Shown: positions 1 to 8,273, numbered from the stretch's first letter. The stretch is DNA of 17,172 bases from Afipia sp. (GCA_020056155.1 JAGVII010000081.1:1-17172); one strand, 5' to 3'. Notes: a model not told the origin generated them from the sequence alone. A program made the numbers and translations.

Positions 1-1256
1 GGCATCACGAAGCCCATCTCGGTGGCGAGCGAGCGGCGCAGGGCCTTGATCTGGTCGGTCAGGCGATCGGTGCCGTCCGGTCCGTTCACCAGCGGCAGCA
101 GCGCGTAACCCAGCTCGATCTTGAGATCGTCGATCTTGAGCGCGCTCGAGATCGGCTCTTCGGCGGCGGCTGCGGCGGCAGCGGCTGCGGCCGGTGCGGC
201 AGCCTCGCGCGCTTCCTCGGCCTTGGCGGTGTGATTTCGGGTGCGCGCGTTCCAGGCCAGCCAGCCGGCGCCGCCGCCCAGCAACAGGAACGGCAGCATT
301 GGAATGCCCGGCAGGAGGGCCAGCACCAGCATGACGCCGGACGACATGCCGAGCGCCTGCGGATAGCCCGACAACTGCTTCATCATGGCCTTGTCGGCGG
401 CGCCGGTGACGCCAGCCTTCGACACCAGCAGGCCGGCTGCAGTCGAAACGATCAGCGCCGGCACCTGCGTCACGAGACCGTCGCCGACTGTCAGCAGCGT
501 ATAGACCTTGGCCGCGTCTCCGAAGCTCATTCCTTGCTGTGCGACACCGATGATGATGCCGCCAATCACGTTGATGAACACGACGAGCAATCCGGCGATG
601 GCGTCGCCGCGCACGAACTTGGAGGCGCCGTCCATGGCGCCGAAGAAGCCGCTTTCGTCCTCCAGCTCCTTGCGGCGGTGCTTGGCGACTTTCTCGTCGA
701 TCAACCCGGCCGAAAGATCGGCATCGATCGCCATCTGCTTGCCCGGCATCGAGTCGAGGTGAAAGCGCGCCGCGACTTCGGCGATGCGGCCCGAGCCCTT
801 GGTAATGACGACGAAGTTCACGATAACGAGGATTGTAAAAACGATGATGCCGATGACGAAATTGCCGCCCATCACAAAGTTGCCAAACGCCTCGATGACG
901 TGACCGGCGGCGGCGGTGCCCTCATGGCCGTGTGACAGGATCAGGCGGGTGGAGGCCATGTTGAGCGAGAGGCGCAGCATGGTCGAAATCAGCAACACCG
1001 TCGGAAATGCCGAGAATTCCAGCGGCGTCTGAATGAACAGCGCGGTCATCAGGATCAGGATGGACAGCGTGATGGAGATCGCCAGAAATAGATCGAGCAC
1101 CACCGCGGGCAGCGGCAGGATCAGCACCACAAGAATGATGAGAACACCCAACGCCAGCGCGAGATCGCCTCGCTTGAGCATGGTGCCGATATCGCTGAAG
1201 CTGGGAAATCCGGAACTGGCCGCCGCGCTGCCCTGGCCCGCCGTCACATCAACCAT
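1..1256 (-). CDS. flhA: Flagellar biosynthesis protein FlhA, N-terminal part (runs off left edge)
   Basis: FlhA is the large inner-membrane export-gate protein of the flagellar type III secretion apparatus. Translating the minus strand from the ATG at 1256 gives 418 codons with no stop before the window edge, so the C-terminal cytoplasmic domain is missing here only because the window ends. The N-terminal half shows several hydrophobic segments. The FHIPEP family signature lies near residues 155-180 (EVAARFHLDSMPGKQMAID), and the conserved stretch GDGLVTQVPALIVSTAAGLL follows it. After the last membrane segment there is an Ala/Glu-rich linker (about residues 340-365), then the start of the soluble domain. 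The start has a purine-rich Shine-Dalgarno (GGGGGAAG) about 8 bases upstream. The gene is divergent from the MFS transporter. Family assignment is firm. Confidence 0.95.
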   Translation of the reverse strand, partial: MVDVTAGQGSAAASSGFPSFSDIGTMLKRGDLALALGVLIILVVLILPLPAVVLDLFLAISITLSILILMTALFIQTPLEFSAFPTVLLISTMLRLSLNMASTRLILSHGHEGTAAAGHVIEAFGNFVMGGNFVIGIIVFTILVIVNFVVITKGSGRIAEVAARFHLDSMPGKQMAIDADLSAGLIDEKVAKHRRKELEDESGFFGAMDGASKFVRGDAIAGLLVVFINVIGGIIIGVAQQGMSFGDAAKVYTLLTVGDGLVTQVPALIVSTAAGLLVSKAGVTGAADKAMMKQLSGYPQALGMSSGVMLVLALLPGIPMLPFLLLGGGAGWLAWNARTRNHTAKAEEAREAAAPAAAAAAAAAAEEPISSALKIDDLKIELGYALLPLVNGPDGTDRLTDQIKALRRSLATEMGFVM

Positions 1257-1547
1257 CGTCGCCGCTTCCCCCCGCGCATGTCGTTCGCGAGCCCCAAAGA
1301 CCTGAGCGGCGGCCGAAGGACCGCCGTTCCTAAAGTGAGGCACCGCACTGGCATCCACGGGCTTCCCCCGTTCAGCGACCGACGACACTCGACTTCACCC
1401 GGCAAAATTTGCCCAGTTTATGGTTAGGAAAGAGTTAACGGGAAAGCTGGCGGCGGAAATACCGTCCTGCGGGAGGATGATATTCTCGCATAACGCCCAT
1501 TCGGAGAATGACTTGACCCGCGGGGCGAGGCCGACGAAGTTGCGTCC
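1257..1547. other. Divergent intergenic region between flhA and the MFS gene
   Basis: These 291 bases must hold the promoters of both flanking genes. No RNA gene or convincing ORF is seen; the short ORFs that cross it do not resemble known proteins. The A/T-richer part at about 1400-1440 contains the only motif picked out, a CtrA-like half-site pair listed separately. Confidence 0.5.
1424..1438. promoter_or_regulatory. Possible CtrA-type box upstream of flhA
   Basis: The plus strand reads TTAG, seven bases, TTAA at 1424-1438, one base off the TTAA-N7-TTAA consensus for CtrA, the alphaproteobacterial response regulator that controls flagellar genes in several genera. It lies about 170 bases upstream of the flhA start. 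One near-match in an A/T-rich patch can occur by chance, so this is only a candidate. Confidence 0.25.
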
Positions 1548-2786
1548 GTGCCGGGCTCCATTGATTCACACTCCCATTCCGCGACTTTCACGCCGGACTC
1601 ACGTGCGGCGTGGGTGCGGCTGGGCATTGCCCTGATCGTCGGATCGATCGGCAGCGTCGGTATGTGGTCCGTGGTGGTGGTCATGCCCGTGGTCCAGGCC
1701 GATTTTGGTGCGACGCGCGGTGCTGCATCCCTGGCCTTCACCTGCACCATGCTCGGTTTCGGGTTCGGCGGGGTGGTGATGGGCAAACTGTCTGATCGCT
1801 TCGGCATCGTGCCGGCGATCACGATCGGCATGGGGGCCATGCTGCTCGGCTATCTCGGCGCCGGCTATGCCGCTGCACTCTGGCAATTCAATCTGATGCA
1901 CTTCCTGATCGGTCTCGGGGCGGCGGCCACCTTCGGCCCGCTGATGACCGAGGCATCGCACTGGTTCGATCGCCATCGCGGGCTCGCCGTCACGATTGCC
2001 GCGAGCGGCAACTACATCGCGGGCACGTTCTGGCCCACGATCGTCGAGCGCGGCACCGCCTATGCCGGGTGGCGTGCAACCCATATCGCGATCGGAATCG
2101 GCTGCACGATCGTCATGGCGATCGTCGTTGCGGTTCTGCGCTGGCAGATCGGAAGTGAATCGGTGCGTTCCCACGAAGATGCACCGCCACCGCGCGTCGA
2201 TCTGCAGATCAGCACCAACGCGCTGACCACGATGCTCGGCATCGCGGCGATCGCCTGCTGCGTGGCGATGTCGATGCCGCAGGTTCATATCGTCGCTTAT
2301 TGCGGCGATCTTGGTTACGGCGTGGCGCGCGGCGCGGAAATGCTGTCCTTGATGCTGGCCTTCGGCATCATCAGCCGGATCGGGTCTGGATTTCTCGCGG
2401 ATCGCATCGGAGGATTGCGCACGCTGCTGGTCGGCTCGGTCGCGCAGGGCGTTGCGCTGATGTTCTATCTGTTCTTCGACGGGCTGACCTCGCTGTATAT
2501 TATCTCGGCGATGTTCGGCCTGTTTCAGGGAGGGATCGTGCCCAGCTACGCGATCATTGTTCGAGAATCGATGCCGTCGAGTGAGGCGGCGACCCGTGTC
2601 GGCATCGTGATCTTCGCGTCCGTGCTCGGCATGTCGTTTGGAGGTTGGATTTCCGGCGTCATCTTCGATGCGACCGGCTCCTATGCGGCAGCGTTCCTGA
2701 ACGGCGTCGGCTGGAATGCCTTGAATATTGCCATCGTCGTGGCGTTGCTGATGCGCGCACGCCGCCGGCGCATGGCGTTCGCCTGA
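1548..2786 (+). CDS. Major facilitator superfamily (MFS) transporter
   Basis: A 412-residue polytopic membrane protein with about 12 hydrophobic segments in two halves. The MFS motif A between helices 2 and 3 is clear (GKLSDRFG, near residues 78-85), with a weaker counterpart in the second half (SGFLADRIGG). Overall character resembles the oxalate/formate-antiporter-like or monocarboxylate-transporter-like MFS branch, but the substrate cannot be named from the sequence. It starts at a GTG; no earlier in-frame start was found, and the first 20 or so residues are a polar cytoplasmic leader. It is followed 92 bases later by panD on the same strand. A link with biotin or pantothenate precursors is possible from position alone and is not supported by any motif. 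Confidence 0.85.
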   Translation: MPGSIDSHSHSATFTPDSRAAWVRLGIALIVGSIGSVGMWSVVVVMPVVQADFGATRGAASLAFTCTMLGFGFGGVVMGKLSDRFGIVPAITIGMGAMLLGYLGAGYAAALWQFNLMHFLIGLGAAATFGPLMTEASHWFDRHRGLAVTIAASGNYIAGTFWPTIVERGTAYAGWRATHIAIGIGCTIVMAIVVAVLRWQIGSESVRSHEDAPPPRVDLQISTNALTTMLGIAAIACCVAMSMPQVHIVAYCGDLGYGVARGAEMLSLMLAFGIISRIGSGFLADRIGGLRTLLVGSVAQGVALMFYLFFDGLTSLYIISAMFGLFQGGIVPSYAIIVRESMPSSEAATRVGIVIFASVLGMSFGGWISGVIFDATGSYAAAFLNGVGWNALNIAIVVALLMRARRRRMAFA

Positions 2787-2878
2787 CAGCCAGTCGCCTC
2801 TAAAGTCTTGACCTCCGCAGACGGCCGTCCTAACGGACTCTCCGCGCGAAACGTCCGCGCCGGAACCAGGGCAGGTCG

Positions 2879-3226
2879 ATGCACGTCACGCTGATGAAGG
2901 GCAAGATCCACCGCGCACGCGTGACGGAGGCGGATCTCCATTATGAAGGCTCGATCTCGATTGATCGCACACTGATCGATGCCGCCGGCTTTCTCATCAA
3001 CGAGCGGGTCGATATCTACAACATCGATACCGGCGCGCGTTTCTCGACCTACGTGATCGAGGCCCCTGCGGGCTCGGGCGTTATCGGTCTGAACGGGGCG
3101 GCTGCGCGGCTCGCGATGATGGGCGACAAGGTCATCATCGTGGCTTATGCGAATTTCGATGAAGCCGAGGCGAAGCAATTCCAGCCGCGCGTGGTTCTCG
3201 TCAACGAAAGAAACCAGAAGCTTTAG
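2879..3226 (+). CDS. panD: Aspartate 1-decarboxylase (pyruvoyl enzyme)
   Basis: PanD converts L-aspartate to beta-alanine, the amine half of pantothenate and so a precursor of coenzyme A. The 115-residue product matches the usual family length. It contains the self-processing site DLHYEGSIS, in which cleavage between Gly24 and Ser25 turns Ser25 into the pyruvoyl cofactor. Lys9, Tyr22, Arg54 and Tyr58, which line the active site or assist cleavage in the family, all fall at the expected positions. The [19 protein letters not shown] segment is also typical. A Shine-Dalgarno-like GGGCAGG precedes the ATG. The gene sits 83 bases upstream of bioF on the same strand and is probably co-transcribed with the biotin genes. 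Confidence 0.95.
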   Translation: MHVTLMKGKIHRARVTEADLHYEGSISIDRTLIDAAGFLINERVDIYNIDTGARFSTYVIEAPAGSGVIGLNGAAARLAMMGDKVIIVAYANFDEAEAKQFQPRVVLVNERNQKL

Positions 3227-3309
3227 CGGGTCCGCGAAAGTGGATGGTCCACGCAAGTTGTTGATCGGAAGTTGCTGTATCCAGTTTCTTCACGCCGACG
3301 GAGCGCCGC

Positions 3310-4440
3310 ATGCATGAAAGGTTCGAAGCAGATTTGAACGATCTCGCAGGCCGCGGCCGGCTGCGTTCACTTCGCGGCCGCGCCGGGATCGATTTCACAT
3401 CGAACGATTATCTCGGCCTCGCTGAATCCGGTGAACTGAAGCGCGCCGCAACCGAAGCAATCGCGCGAGGTGTTCCTGTCGGCGCGGGCGGGTCGCGTTT
3501 GCTGCGCGGAAATCACGAGGAGCACGAGGCGCTCGAAAGCGAAGCCGCGGCCTATTTCGGCGCCGAGACCGCACTGTATTTCGGCGGCGGCTATGTCGCG
3601 AACTTCGCGATTTTCTCGACGTTGCCGCAGCGTGGTGATCTCGTTGTCCATGATGAACTGGTTCACGCCAGCGTGCATGAGGGCTTGCGCAGCGGTCGCG
3701 CCGATCACGTCGCAGTCGCACATAACAACGTCGATGCGTTCGATGCCGCGATTGTCCGCTGGCGCGCTGCCGGTGGCAAGGGCAGGCCATGGATTTCAGT
3801 CGAGAGCCTTTACAGCATGGATGGCGACAGCCCGGACATCGCGGGGTTGTTTGCTGTCGCAGATCGTCATGAGGCGATGGTCGTGATCGACGAGGCGCAT
3901 GCGACCGGCGTGCTCGGCCCGCAGGGGCGGGGACTGGCCGCTTCCTTCGAGGGGCGCAACAACGTCATTACACTGCACACCTGCGGCAAGGCGCTGGGTA
4001 CCGTCGGCGGGTTTATCCTCGCGTCGCGCACCATCCGCGATTTTCTCGTTAATCGCGCGCGCCCCTTTATTTTTGCGACTGCTCCGTCGCCGCTGACGGC
4101 GGCGATCACGCGTTCGGCGCTTGAAATCTCCCGAACAAATCCAGAGCGCCGCGAGCGGCTGGCGGGTCTGGTGCGTTTCGCGGGTGACGAGCTTCGCCGC
4201 CGCTGCAATATCGCACCGTCCGGCTCGCAAATCATTCCCATTGTGATCGGCGCGGATCGTGCCGCGGTCGCCGTCGCTGCATCCCTCCAGCAGCGCGGGT
4301 TCGATATTCGCGCGATACGTCCGCCGACTGTTCCCGAAGGGACCGCGCGCCTGCGCATCGCGCTGACACTGAACGTCGATGAAGCGGTGGTGATGGAATT
4401 GTTTGAGGCGCTCGCCGAAGATATGCGGAAGGCGGCATGA
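3310..4440 (+). CDS. bioF: 8-amino-7-oxononanoate synthase
   Basis: BioF is a PLP-dependent alpha-oxoamine synthase. It condenses L-alanine with a pimeloyl thioester to give 8-amino-7-oxononanoate, the first committed step of the biotin ring pathway. The 376-residue length fits the family. Visible landmarks are the N-terminal [10 protein letters not shown], the glycine-rich [11 protein letters not shown], the cofactor-binding [13 protein letters not shown] (Asp194, His197) and the Schiff-base lysine in HTCGKALG (Lys227). The related 5-aminolevulinate synthase shares this fold, but the shorter length and the bioD-bioA context favour BioF. A GGAG sequence 7 to 10 bases before the ATG supports the start. 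Its last codons overlap the bioD start (ATGA), implying translational coupling. Confidence 0.95.
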   Translation: MHERFEADLNDLAGRGRLRSLRGRAGIDFTSNDYLGLAESGELKRAATEAIARGVPVGAGGSRLLRGNHEEHEALESEAAAYFGAETALYFGGGYVANFAIFSTLPQRGDLVVHDELVHASVHEGLRSGRADHVAVAHNNVDAFDAAIVRWRAAGGKGRPWISVESLYSMDGDSPDIAGLFAVADRHEAMVVIDEAHATGVLGPQGRGLAASFEGRNNVITLHTCGKALGTVGGFILASRTIRDFLVNRARPFIFATAPSPLTAAITRSALEISRTNPERRERLAGLVRFAGDELRRRCNIAPSGSQIIPIVIGADRAAVAVAASLQQRGFDIRAIRPPTVPEGTARLRIALTLNVDEAVVMELFEALAEDMRKAA

Positions 4441-5078
4441 CCATCCGTATTGTCGTCACCGGCACCGATACCGGAATCGGAAAAACGGTTTTTTCCGCCG
4501 CGCTCGCCGGTGCTCTCGATGCATTCTATTGGAAGCCTGTTCAAGCCGGCGTCGAGGAAGAAACCGATCGCGAAGCTGTGCAGCGGCTGTCGGGTCTCTC
4601 AGGGGAGCGTGTACTCCGCGAAGCCTATCGGCTGAAGACGCCGGCCTCGCCGCATCTTGCGGCGAAGATCGATGGCGTCACGATCGACCCGCACATGCTC
4701 GCATTGCCGGACGTGGATCGGCCCTTGGTGATCGAAGGCGCTGGCGGCTTAATGGTCCCGTTGGCGGAGAACCTGACCTACATAGATGTCATGGCCCAAT
4801 GGGCTACGCCGGTAGTACTCTGCGCGCGAACCACGCTTGGCACCATCAATCACAGCCTGCTGTCGATCGAAGCTTTGCGCGCGCGCCATGTTGCCTTGCT
4901 TGGAGTCGCGTTTATCGGCGACGAAAATACCGAGTCCGAGCGGGTCATCTGCAAGATCGGCCAGGCTCGGCATCTCGGCAGGCTGCCGCTTCTCGCTTCC
5001 CTCACGCATGAAACTCTGCGCGCGGCGTTTGCGCAGCATTTCAATGTCGATGACTTTCTGAAGGGTTCAGGCCGATGA
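4437..5078 (+). CDS. bioD: ATP-dependent dethiobiotin synthetase
   Basis: BioD carboxylates 7,8-diaminononanoate with CO2 and ATP to close the ureido ring, giving dethiobiotin. The 213-residue product opens with the diagnostic P-loop [10 protein letters not shown] (residues 8-17). It also has the substrate-binding lysine segment KPVQAG (33-38) and the [10 protein letters not shown] motif (100-109). Length is normal for the family. The ATG overlaps the bioF stop by four bases, and the gene's own stop overlaps the bioA start in the same way, so the three genes form one coupled unit. Confidence 0.95.
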   Translation: MTIRIVVTGTDTGIGKTVFSAALAGALDAFYWKPVQAGVEEETDREAVQRLSGLSGERVLREAYRLKTPASPHLAAKIDGVTIDPHMLALPDVDRPLVIEGAGGLMVPLAENLTYIDVMAQWATPVVLCARTTLGTINHSLLSIEALRARHVALLGVAFIGDENTESERVICKIGQARHLGRLPLLASLTHETLRAAFAQHFNVDDFLKGSGR

Positions 5079-6331
5079 CAAAATCTCCGGTCTGGCATCC
5101 ATTCACGCAGCATGCGGTGCAACCCGAAGCGACGCTGATTTCCAAAGGCGAGGGGGCCTGGCTCGAGGCGGCCGATGGCCGTCGCATCTTTGATGCGATC
5201 TCGTCGTGGTGGGTGGTGACCCATGGTCATCGCCATCCCCACATCGTGCAGGCGATCAAGGATCAGATCGACCGGCTGGATCAGGTGATTTTCGCGGGCT
5301 TCACGCACGAGCCGGCGGAGAAGCTGGCACGGCATCTGGTTGCAATCACTCCGCCTGAGCTTGAGTATGTTTTCTTTTCCGACAGCGGATCGACCTCGGT
5401 CGAAGTCGCGCTGAAAATGGCGCTGGGTTTCTGGCGCAATCGCGGCGCCAACCGAGCCCGTATTCTGGCGCTGGAAGGTGCCTATCACGGCGACACCATC
5501 GGCGGCATGTCAGTCGGCGAGCGTGGCGTTTTCAACGCGCCTTATGACCCTTTGCTGTTTGATGTCGAGCGCATTCCGTTTCCTTCTGCCGGCCGCGAGG
5601 AGGCGACGCTGGATGCGCTGAAGGCGACCTGCAGGCGTGGCGACGTTGCCGCGCTGATCGTCGAGCCGCTTGTTCTCGGTGCCGGTGGCATGCTGATTTA
5701 CCCGCCGGCTGTTCTGGCGGAAATGAAACGCATCTGCGAGGCGCACGACGTTCTGTTCATCGCCGATGAGGTCATGACAGGGTGGGGGCGGACCGGCACC
5801 TTGTTTGCCTGTGAGCAGGCGGGTATCGCACCTGACATTGCGTGTTATTCGAAGGGCCTGACGGGAGGCTCGGTGCCGCTGGCGGTAACGCTCTGCCGGG
5901 CCGACATTTTCGACGCGCACTATTCGGCCGATCGCAGCAAGACTTTCTTTCATTCCAGTTCATACACCGCCAATCCGGTAGCCTGCGCGGCAGCATTGGC
6001 AAATCTGGAAGTATGGCAGCGCGAGCCGGTGATGGAGCGGATGGGTTCGATCGCGGCATTGCATCAGGACAGGCTTGCGCGCTTTCGCGACGACCGGCGT
6101 TTTACCGGCGTGCGCCAAATTGGAACCATCGCAGCGCTCGATATCGTCGCGAGGGACGCAGGCTATCTCGCCGACATCGGCCCGCGTCTCTATAAGGGGT
6201 TTCTTGGGCGTGGGTTGCTGGTCCGGCCGCTCGGCAACACGATCTATATCATGCCGCCTTATTGCAGCACGGCGGACGACCTCGATCTTGTCTACGACGC
6301 TATCGATGAACTGGCTGGCGAGGTCACCTGA
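5075..6331 (+). CDS. bioA: Adenosylmethionine-8-amino-7-oxononanoate aminotransferase
   Basis: BioA is a class III PLP aminotransferase. It uses S-adenosylmethionine as amino donor to convert 8-amino-7-oxononanoate to 7,8-diaminononanoate, the BioD substrate. The 418-residue product begins with the BioA-typical VWHPFTQH and has [26 protein letters not shown], the cofactor-binding [11 protein letters not shown] (Asp231) and the Schiff-base lysine in [13 protein letters not shown] (Lys260). The WHPFTQ opening and paired Trp separate it from other class III aminotransferases. It starts inside the end of bioD (ATGA overlap). It is the last gene of the run; the synthase gene bioB is not present on either side in the window. 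Confidence 0.95.
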   Translation: MTKSPVWHPFTQHAVQPEATLISKGEGAWLEAADGRRIFDAISSWWVVTHGHRHPHIVQAIKDQIDRLDQVIFAGFTHEPAEKLARHLVAITPPELEYVFFSDSGSTSVEVALKMALGFWRNRGANRARILALEGAYHGDTIGGMSVGERGVFNAPYDPLLFDVERIPFPSAGREEATLDALKATCRRGDVAALIVEPLVLGAGGMLIYPPAVLAEMKRICEAHDVLFIADEVMTGWGRTGTLFACEQAGIAPDIACYSKGLTGGSVPLAVTLCRADIFDAHYSADRSKTFFHSSSYTANPVACAAALANLEVWQREPVMERMGSIAALHQDRLARFRDDRRFTGVRQIGTIAALDIVARDAGYLADIGPRLYKGFLGRGLLVRPLGNTIYIMPPYCSTADDLDLVYDAIDELAGEVT

Positions 6332-6466
6332 GGGCGGCGGGCATCATGCTGCTTTCGATCGAAACGGGATATGTTCGGGATGGCGTGCACCCTGGATTGC
6401 CCGGCGGCGGCGGTCATTGTATGGGGTGCTTGCACCGTTGTCCGCCGTTGTGGCGGGGGACCGGCG

Positions 6467-6542
6467 GGGCCTGTAGCTCAATGGTTAGAGCCGACCGCTC
6501 ATAACGGTCTGGTTGCAGGTTCGAGTCCTGCCGGGCCCACCA
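6467..6542 (+). tRNA. tRNA with CAT anticodon, probably tRNA-Ile2 (lysidine type)
   Basis: A full cloverleaf can be drawn. The acceptor stem GGGCCTG pairs with CGGGCCC along all seven positions (one G-T). The D arm is TAGCTCAATGGTTAGAGC-like, the anticodon stem GACCG/CGGTC encloses the loop CTCATAA with anticodon CAT, and the T arm is GCAGGTTCGAGTCCTGC. The discriminator is A and CCA is encoded. CAT can mean initiator Met, elongator Met or Ile2. A paired first base pair argues against initiator. C4-G69 and C5-G68 in the acceptor stem match the known TilS recognition pairs of tRNA-Ile2, so Ile2 is preferred; that choice is inference. Its 3' end is the likely integration site of the island that follows. 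Confidence 0.93.
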
Positions 6543-6550
6543 CATTGATG

Positions 6551-6584
6551 ATCCGCCGGCGTTCGTGCTCATCCGCCATCGTTC
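6551..6584 (+). repeat. Tandem ATCCGCC..CGTTC units just after the tRNA
   Basis: Two similar units begin at 6551 (ATCCGCCGGCGTTCG) and 6571 (ATCCGCCATCGTTCA), exactly 20 bases apart and starting 9 bases past the tRNA CCA. Weaker relatives occur at 6637-6650 and, beyond the integrase, at 7962-7975 and 8016-8029. Their spacing and their position around an integrase gene suggest recombinase or accessory-protein binding sites, but this is inference. Confidence 0.55.
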
Positions 6585-6677
6585 ACCGAAGGCTACAAAA
6601 CTCCTTATTTTGCAACGATATCTTGCTGTTGTGGCGTTCGCCGCCGTTCGTCCACCGGTTGCTGACATCCCGGGATT

Positions 6678-6728
6678 TTGTTGGTATATTTGTTGGTAGG
6701 TCATCGAAGCCAGAATCGAGATACCAAC
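6678..6728. promoter_or_regulatory. TTGTTGGTA direct and inverted repeats upstream of the integrase
   Basis: TTGTTGGTA occurs at 6678-6686 and again at 6690-6698, 12 bases apart. An inverted partner, TACCAAC, at 6722-6728 sits immediately before the integrase ATG. The arrangement fits an operator or arm-type integrase-binding sites overlapping the promoter and leader of the gene, which would allow the integrase to repress its own expression. No good Shine-Dalgarno is visible between the repeat and the ATG. Function is inferred; the repeats are seen directly. Confidence 0.5.
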
Positions 6729-7952
6729 ATGCCGCTCACGGATACGAAGTGCCGGAATGCGAAGGGGCAGATCAAGTCGCGCAAGCTCTCCGATGGCGGC
6801 GGCTTGCATCTGTTGATCACTCCGGACGGAGCCAAGTACTGGCGCTTGGCCTATCGGTGGCACGGCAAGCAACGCACGCTTGCGCTCGGCGTCTATCCGG
6901 CTGTCGGGCTTATCGAGGCGCGCGCGTCGCGCGACGATGCCAAGCGCAGCATTGCCGCCGACATCGATCCCTCCATCGTGAAACGTGAGCGTAAACGGGC
7001 CGCGAAGATTGCAACTGGCAACACCTTCGAAGCGGTCGCGCGCGAATGGCACGAAAACTGGAAGGATGCCCGTAGCCCCTATTACGCCGCGCAGATCCTC
7101 CGGCGTCTGGAGGCGGATGCCTTCCCAGCGATCGGTCGGCGTTCGATCGCCGCACTCGAACCGCCGGAACTACTGGACATGCTGCGCAAGGTCGAGAAGC
7201 GCGGGGTAAACGAAACAGCACGACGGCTGAAGCAACTCGTCGGTCAGATATTTCGCTTTGCTATCGTGACCGGCCGAGCGAAGCGGGACCCCTCCGTTGA
7301 TCTCAAGGACGCTTTACGAGCCACCGGAGAACCGCAGCGTCACAGAGCGATGCCGCTTTCAGAGCTGCCAACGTTCTTGCAGAAGTTGGAGAGTTACAGT
7401 GGCGAGCAGCAGACCAAACTTGCATTGAAGCTGGTAACCCTGACGTTTCTTCGAACGACTGAATTGCGCGCCGGCAAGTGGAACGAACTGGAGAACCTTG
7501 ATGAAAATTCCGCTTTGTGGCGCATTCCGGCCGAACGCATGAAAATGCGCCTGGAGCACCTGGTGCCTCTGTCACGGCAAGCCGTCGCAGCATTGCGCGA
7601 GCTGCGCACGCTTTCCGGCGGCAGTCCCAATATCTTCCCTTCGCCGGGAAAAGGCGACTGCATGTCCAGCAACACCATGCTCTACGCCCTCTACCGGATG
7701 GGATATCACGGCCGCGCCACGACGCACGGTTTCCGCGCCGTCGCTTCCACGATCCTGAACGAAACCAACTTGTTCAACCGAGACTGGATCGAACGCCAGC
7801 TTTCACACGTGGAACGAAACGAAGTGCGGCGTGCCTACAACGCTGCGGAGTGGATGCCTGATCGTCGAAGAATGATGCAGTGGTGGGCAGACCATATTAC
7901 TGCGTTGGCTCTCGAAGGCGATAAAATTATTCCGTTGTCGCGCGCGGGTTAA
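6729..7952 (+). CDS. P4-type tyrosine recombinase (island integrase)
   Basis: This site-specific integrase is expected to insert and excise the genomic island at the adjacent tRNA. The ATG at 6729 gives 407 residues, the usual size for the P4/CP4 class. The open frame continues 17 codons further upstream, but those codons are the TTGTTGGTA repeat and are unlikely to be translated. The N-terminal arm-binding domain (DUF4102-type) is recognisable from MPLTDTKCRNAK through KLSDGGGLHLLI and RTLALGVYP. A core-binding helical domain follows, then the catalytic domain with Arg247 (TELR), His333 and Arg336 (HGFR), His360 (QLSH) and the nucleophile Tyr370 (AYNAAE). All key residues are present, so the enzyme looks intact. 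Confidence 0.93.
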   Translation: MPLTDTKCRNAKGQIKSRKLSDGGGLHLLITPDGAKYWRLAYRWHGKQRTLALGVYPAVGLIEARASRDDAKRSIAADIDPSIVKRERKRAAKIATGNTFEAVAREWHENWKDARSPYYAAQILRRLEADAFPAIGRRSIAALEPPELLDMLRKVEKRGVNETARRLKQLVGQIFRFAIVTGRAKRDPSVDLKDALRATGEPQRHRAMPLSELPTFLQKLESYSGEQQTKLALKLVTLTFLRTTELRAGKWNELENLDENSALWRIPAERMKMRLEHLVPLSRQAVAALRELRTLSGGSPNIFPSPGKGDCMSSNTMLYALYRMGYHGRATTHGFRAVASTILNETNLFNRDWIERQLSHVERNEVRRAYNAAEWMPDRRRMMQWWADHITALALEGDKIIPLSRAG

Positions 7953-8273
7953 TCCGCCCTCATCCGCCAGCGTTCGCTTTCCCCTATAATCACCGGCCTA
8001 GGTCGCATCTTGGCCTTCGCCGCTGTTCACGCGGTTTTGCCGGTATCCGGCAGATTTGTTGGTATCGTTGTTGGTAGATCGTGAGAGTGCTGGTATCGCG
8101 ATCTTTACGGAAGTGTGTGAATCAAATAATTTCAACGTGTTACCGATAAGTTTGGACGAAGCGTGCCTCATTGATCTTCATGGTGCTTCAGCCCGATCAC
8201 GCGAACTCATTCCAACGAAGACCGGGCAATACACTCGCCGGATTGTGCGGGAGCTGAGGGCCTCACATCAAGA
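7953..8273. other. Non-coding stretch after the integrase, with second repeat set
   Basis: About 320 bases separate the integrase stop from the end of the molybdoenzyme gene. The first 150 carry a second set of the repeats found before the integrase. The remainder (about 8100-8273) is A/T-richer. It is crossed by a plus-strand open frame (8056-8379) that starts within the repeat and ends inside the molybdoenzyme gene on the other strand; its translation is not recognisable. It may be the remains of a second recombinase upstream region or of an old insertion. No RNA gene or clear terminator is seen. Confidence 0.45.
7962..8097 (+). repeat. Second copy of the integrase-flanking repeat set
   Basis: ATCCGCCAGCGTTCG (7962 onward), TTCGCCGCTGTTCA (8016-8029) and paired TTGTTGGTA units (8056-8064 and 8068-8076) repeat, in the same order and orientation, the set found at 6551-6698. 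The two 21-base TTGTTGGTA blocks differ at only two positions, and the following GTAG.TC and GGTATCG sequences also agree in part. A further GCTGGTATC lies at 8089-8097. In this copy no integrase start follows. The set either marks the other edge of an integrase module or is the leader of a lost second integrase. Confidence 0.55.

Noticed and set aside
231..935. 234-codon plus-strand frame inside flhA
   Set aside because: It is antisense to clear FlhA sequence including the FHIPEP signature, and its composition is that of a shadow frame.
1599..2288. 229-codon minus-strand frame inside the MFS gene
   Set aside because: The translation is His/Arg/Asp-rich and unlike any protein; the plus-strand frame has membrane helices and an MFS motif.
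3227..3309. BioR-type operator or biotin riboswitch before bioF
   Set aside because: No TTAT..ATAA palindrome or structured leader could be found in the 83-base gap.
6678..6728. Upstream extension of the integrase by 17 residues
   Set aside because: The extension translates the TTGTTGGTA repeat, while MPLTD from the ATG at 6729 is the usual start of this integrase class.
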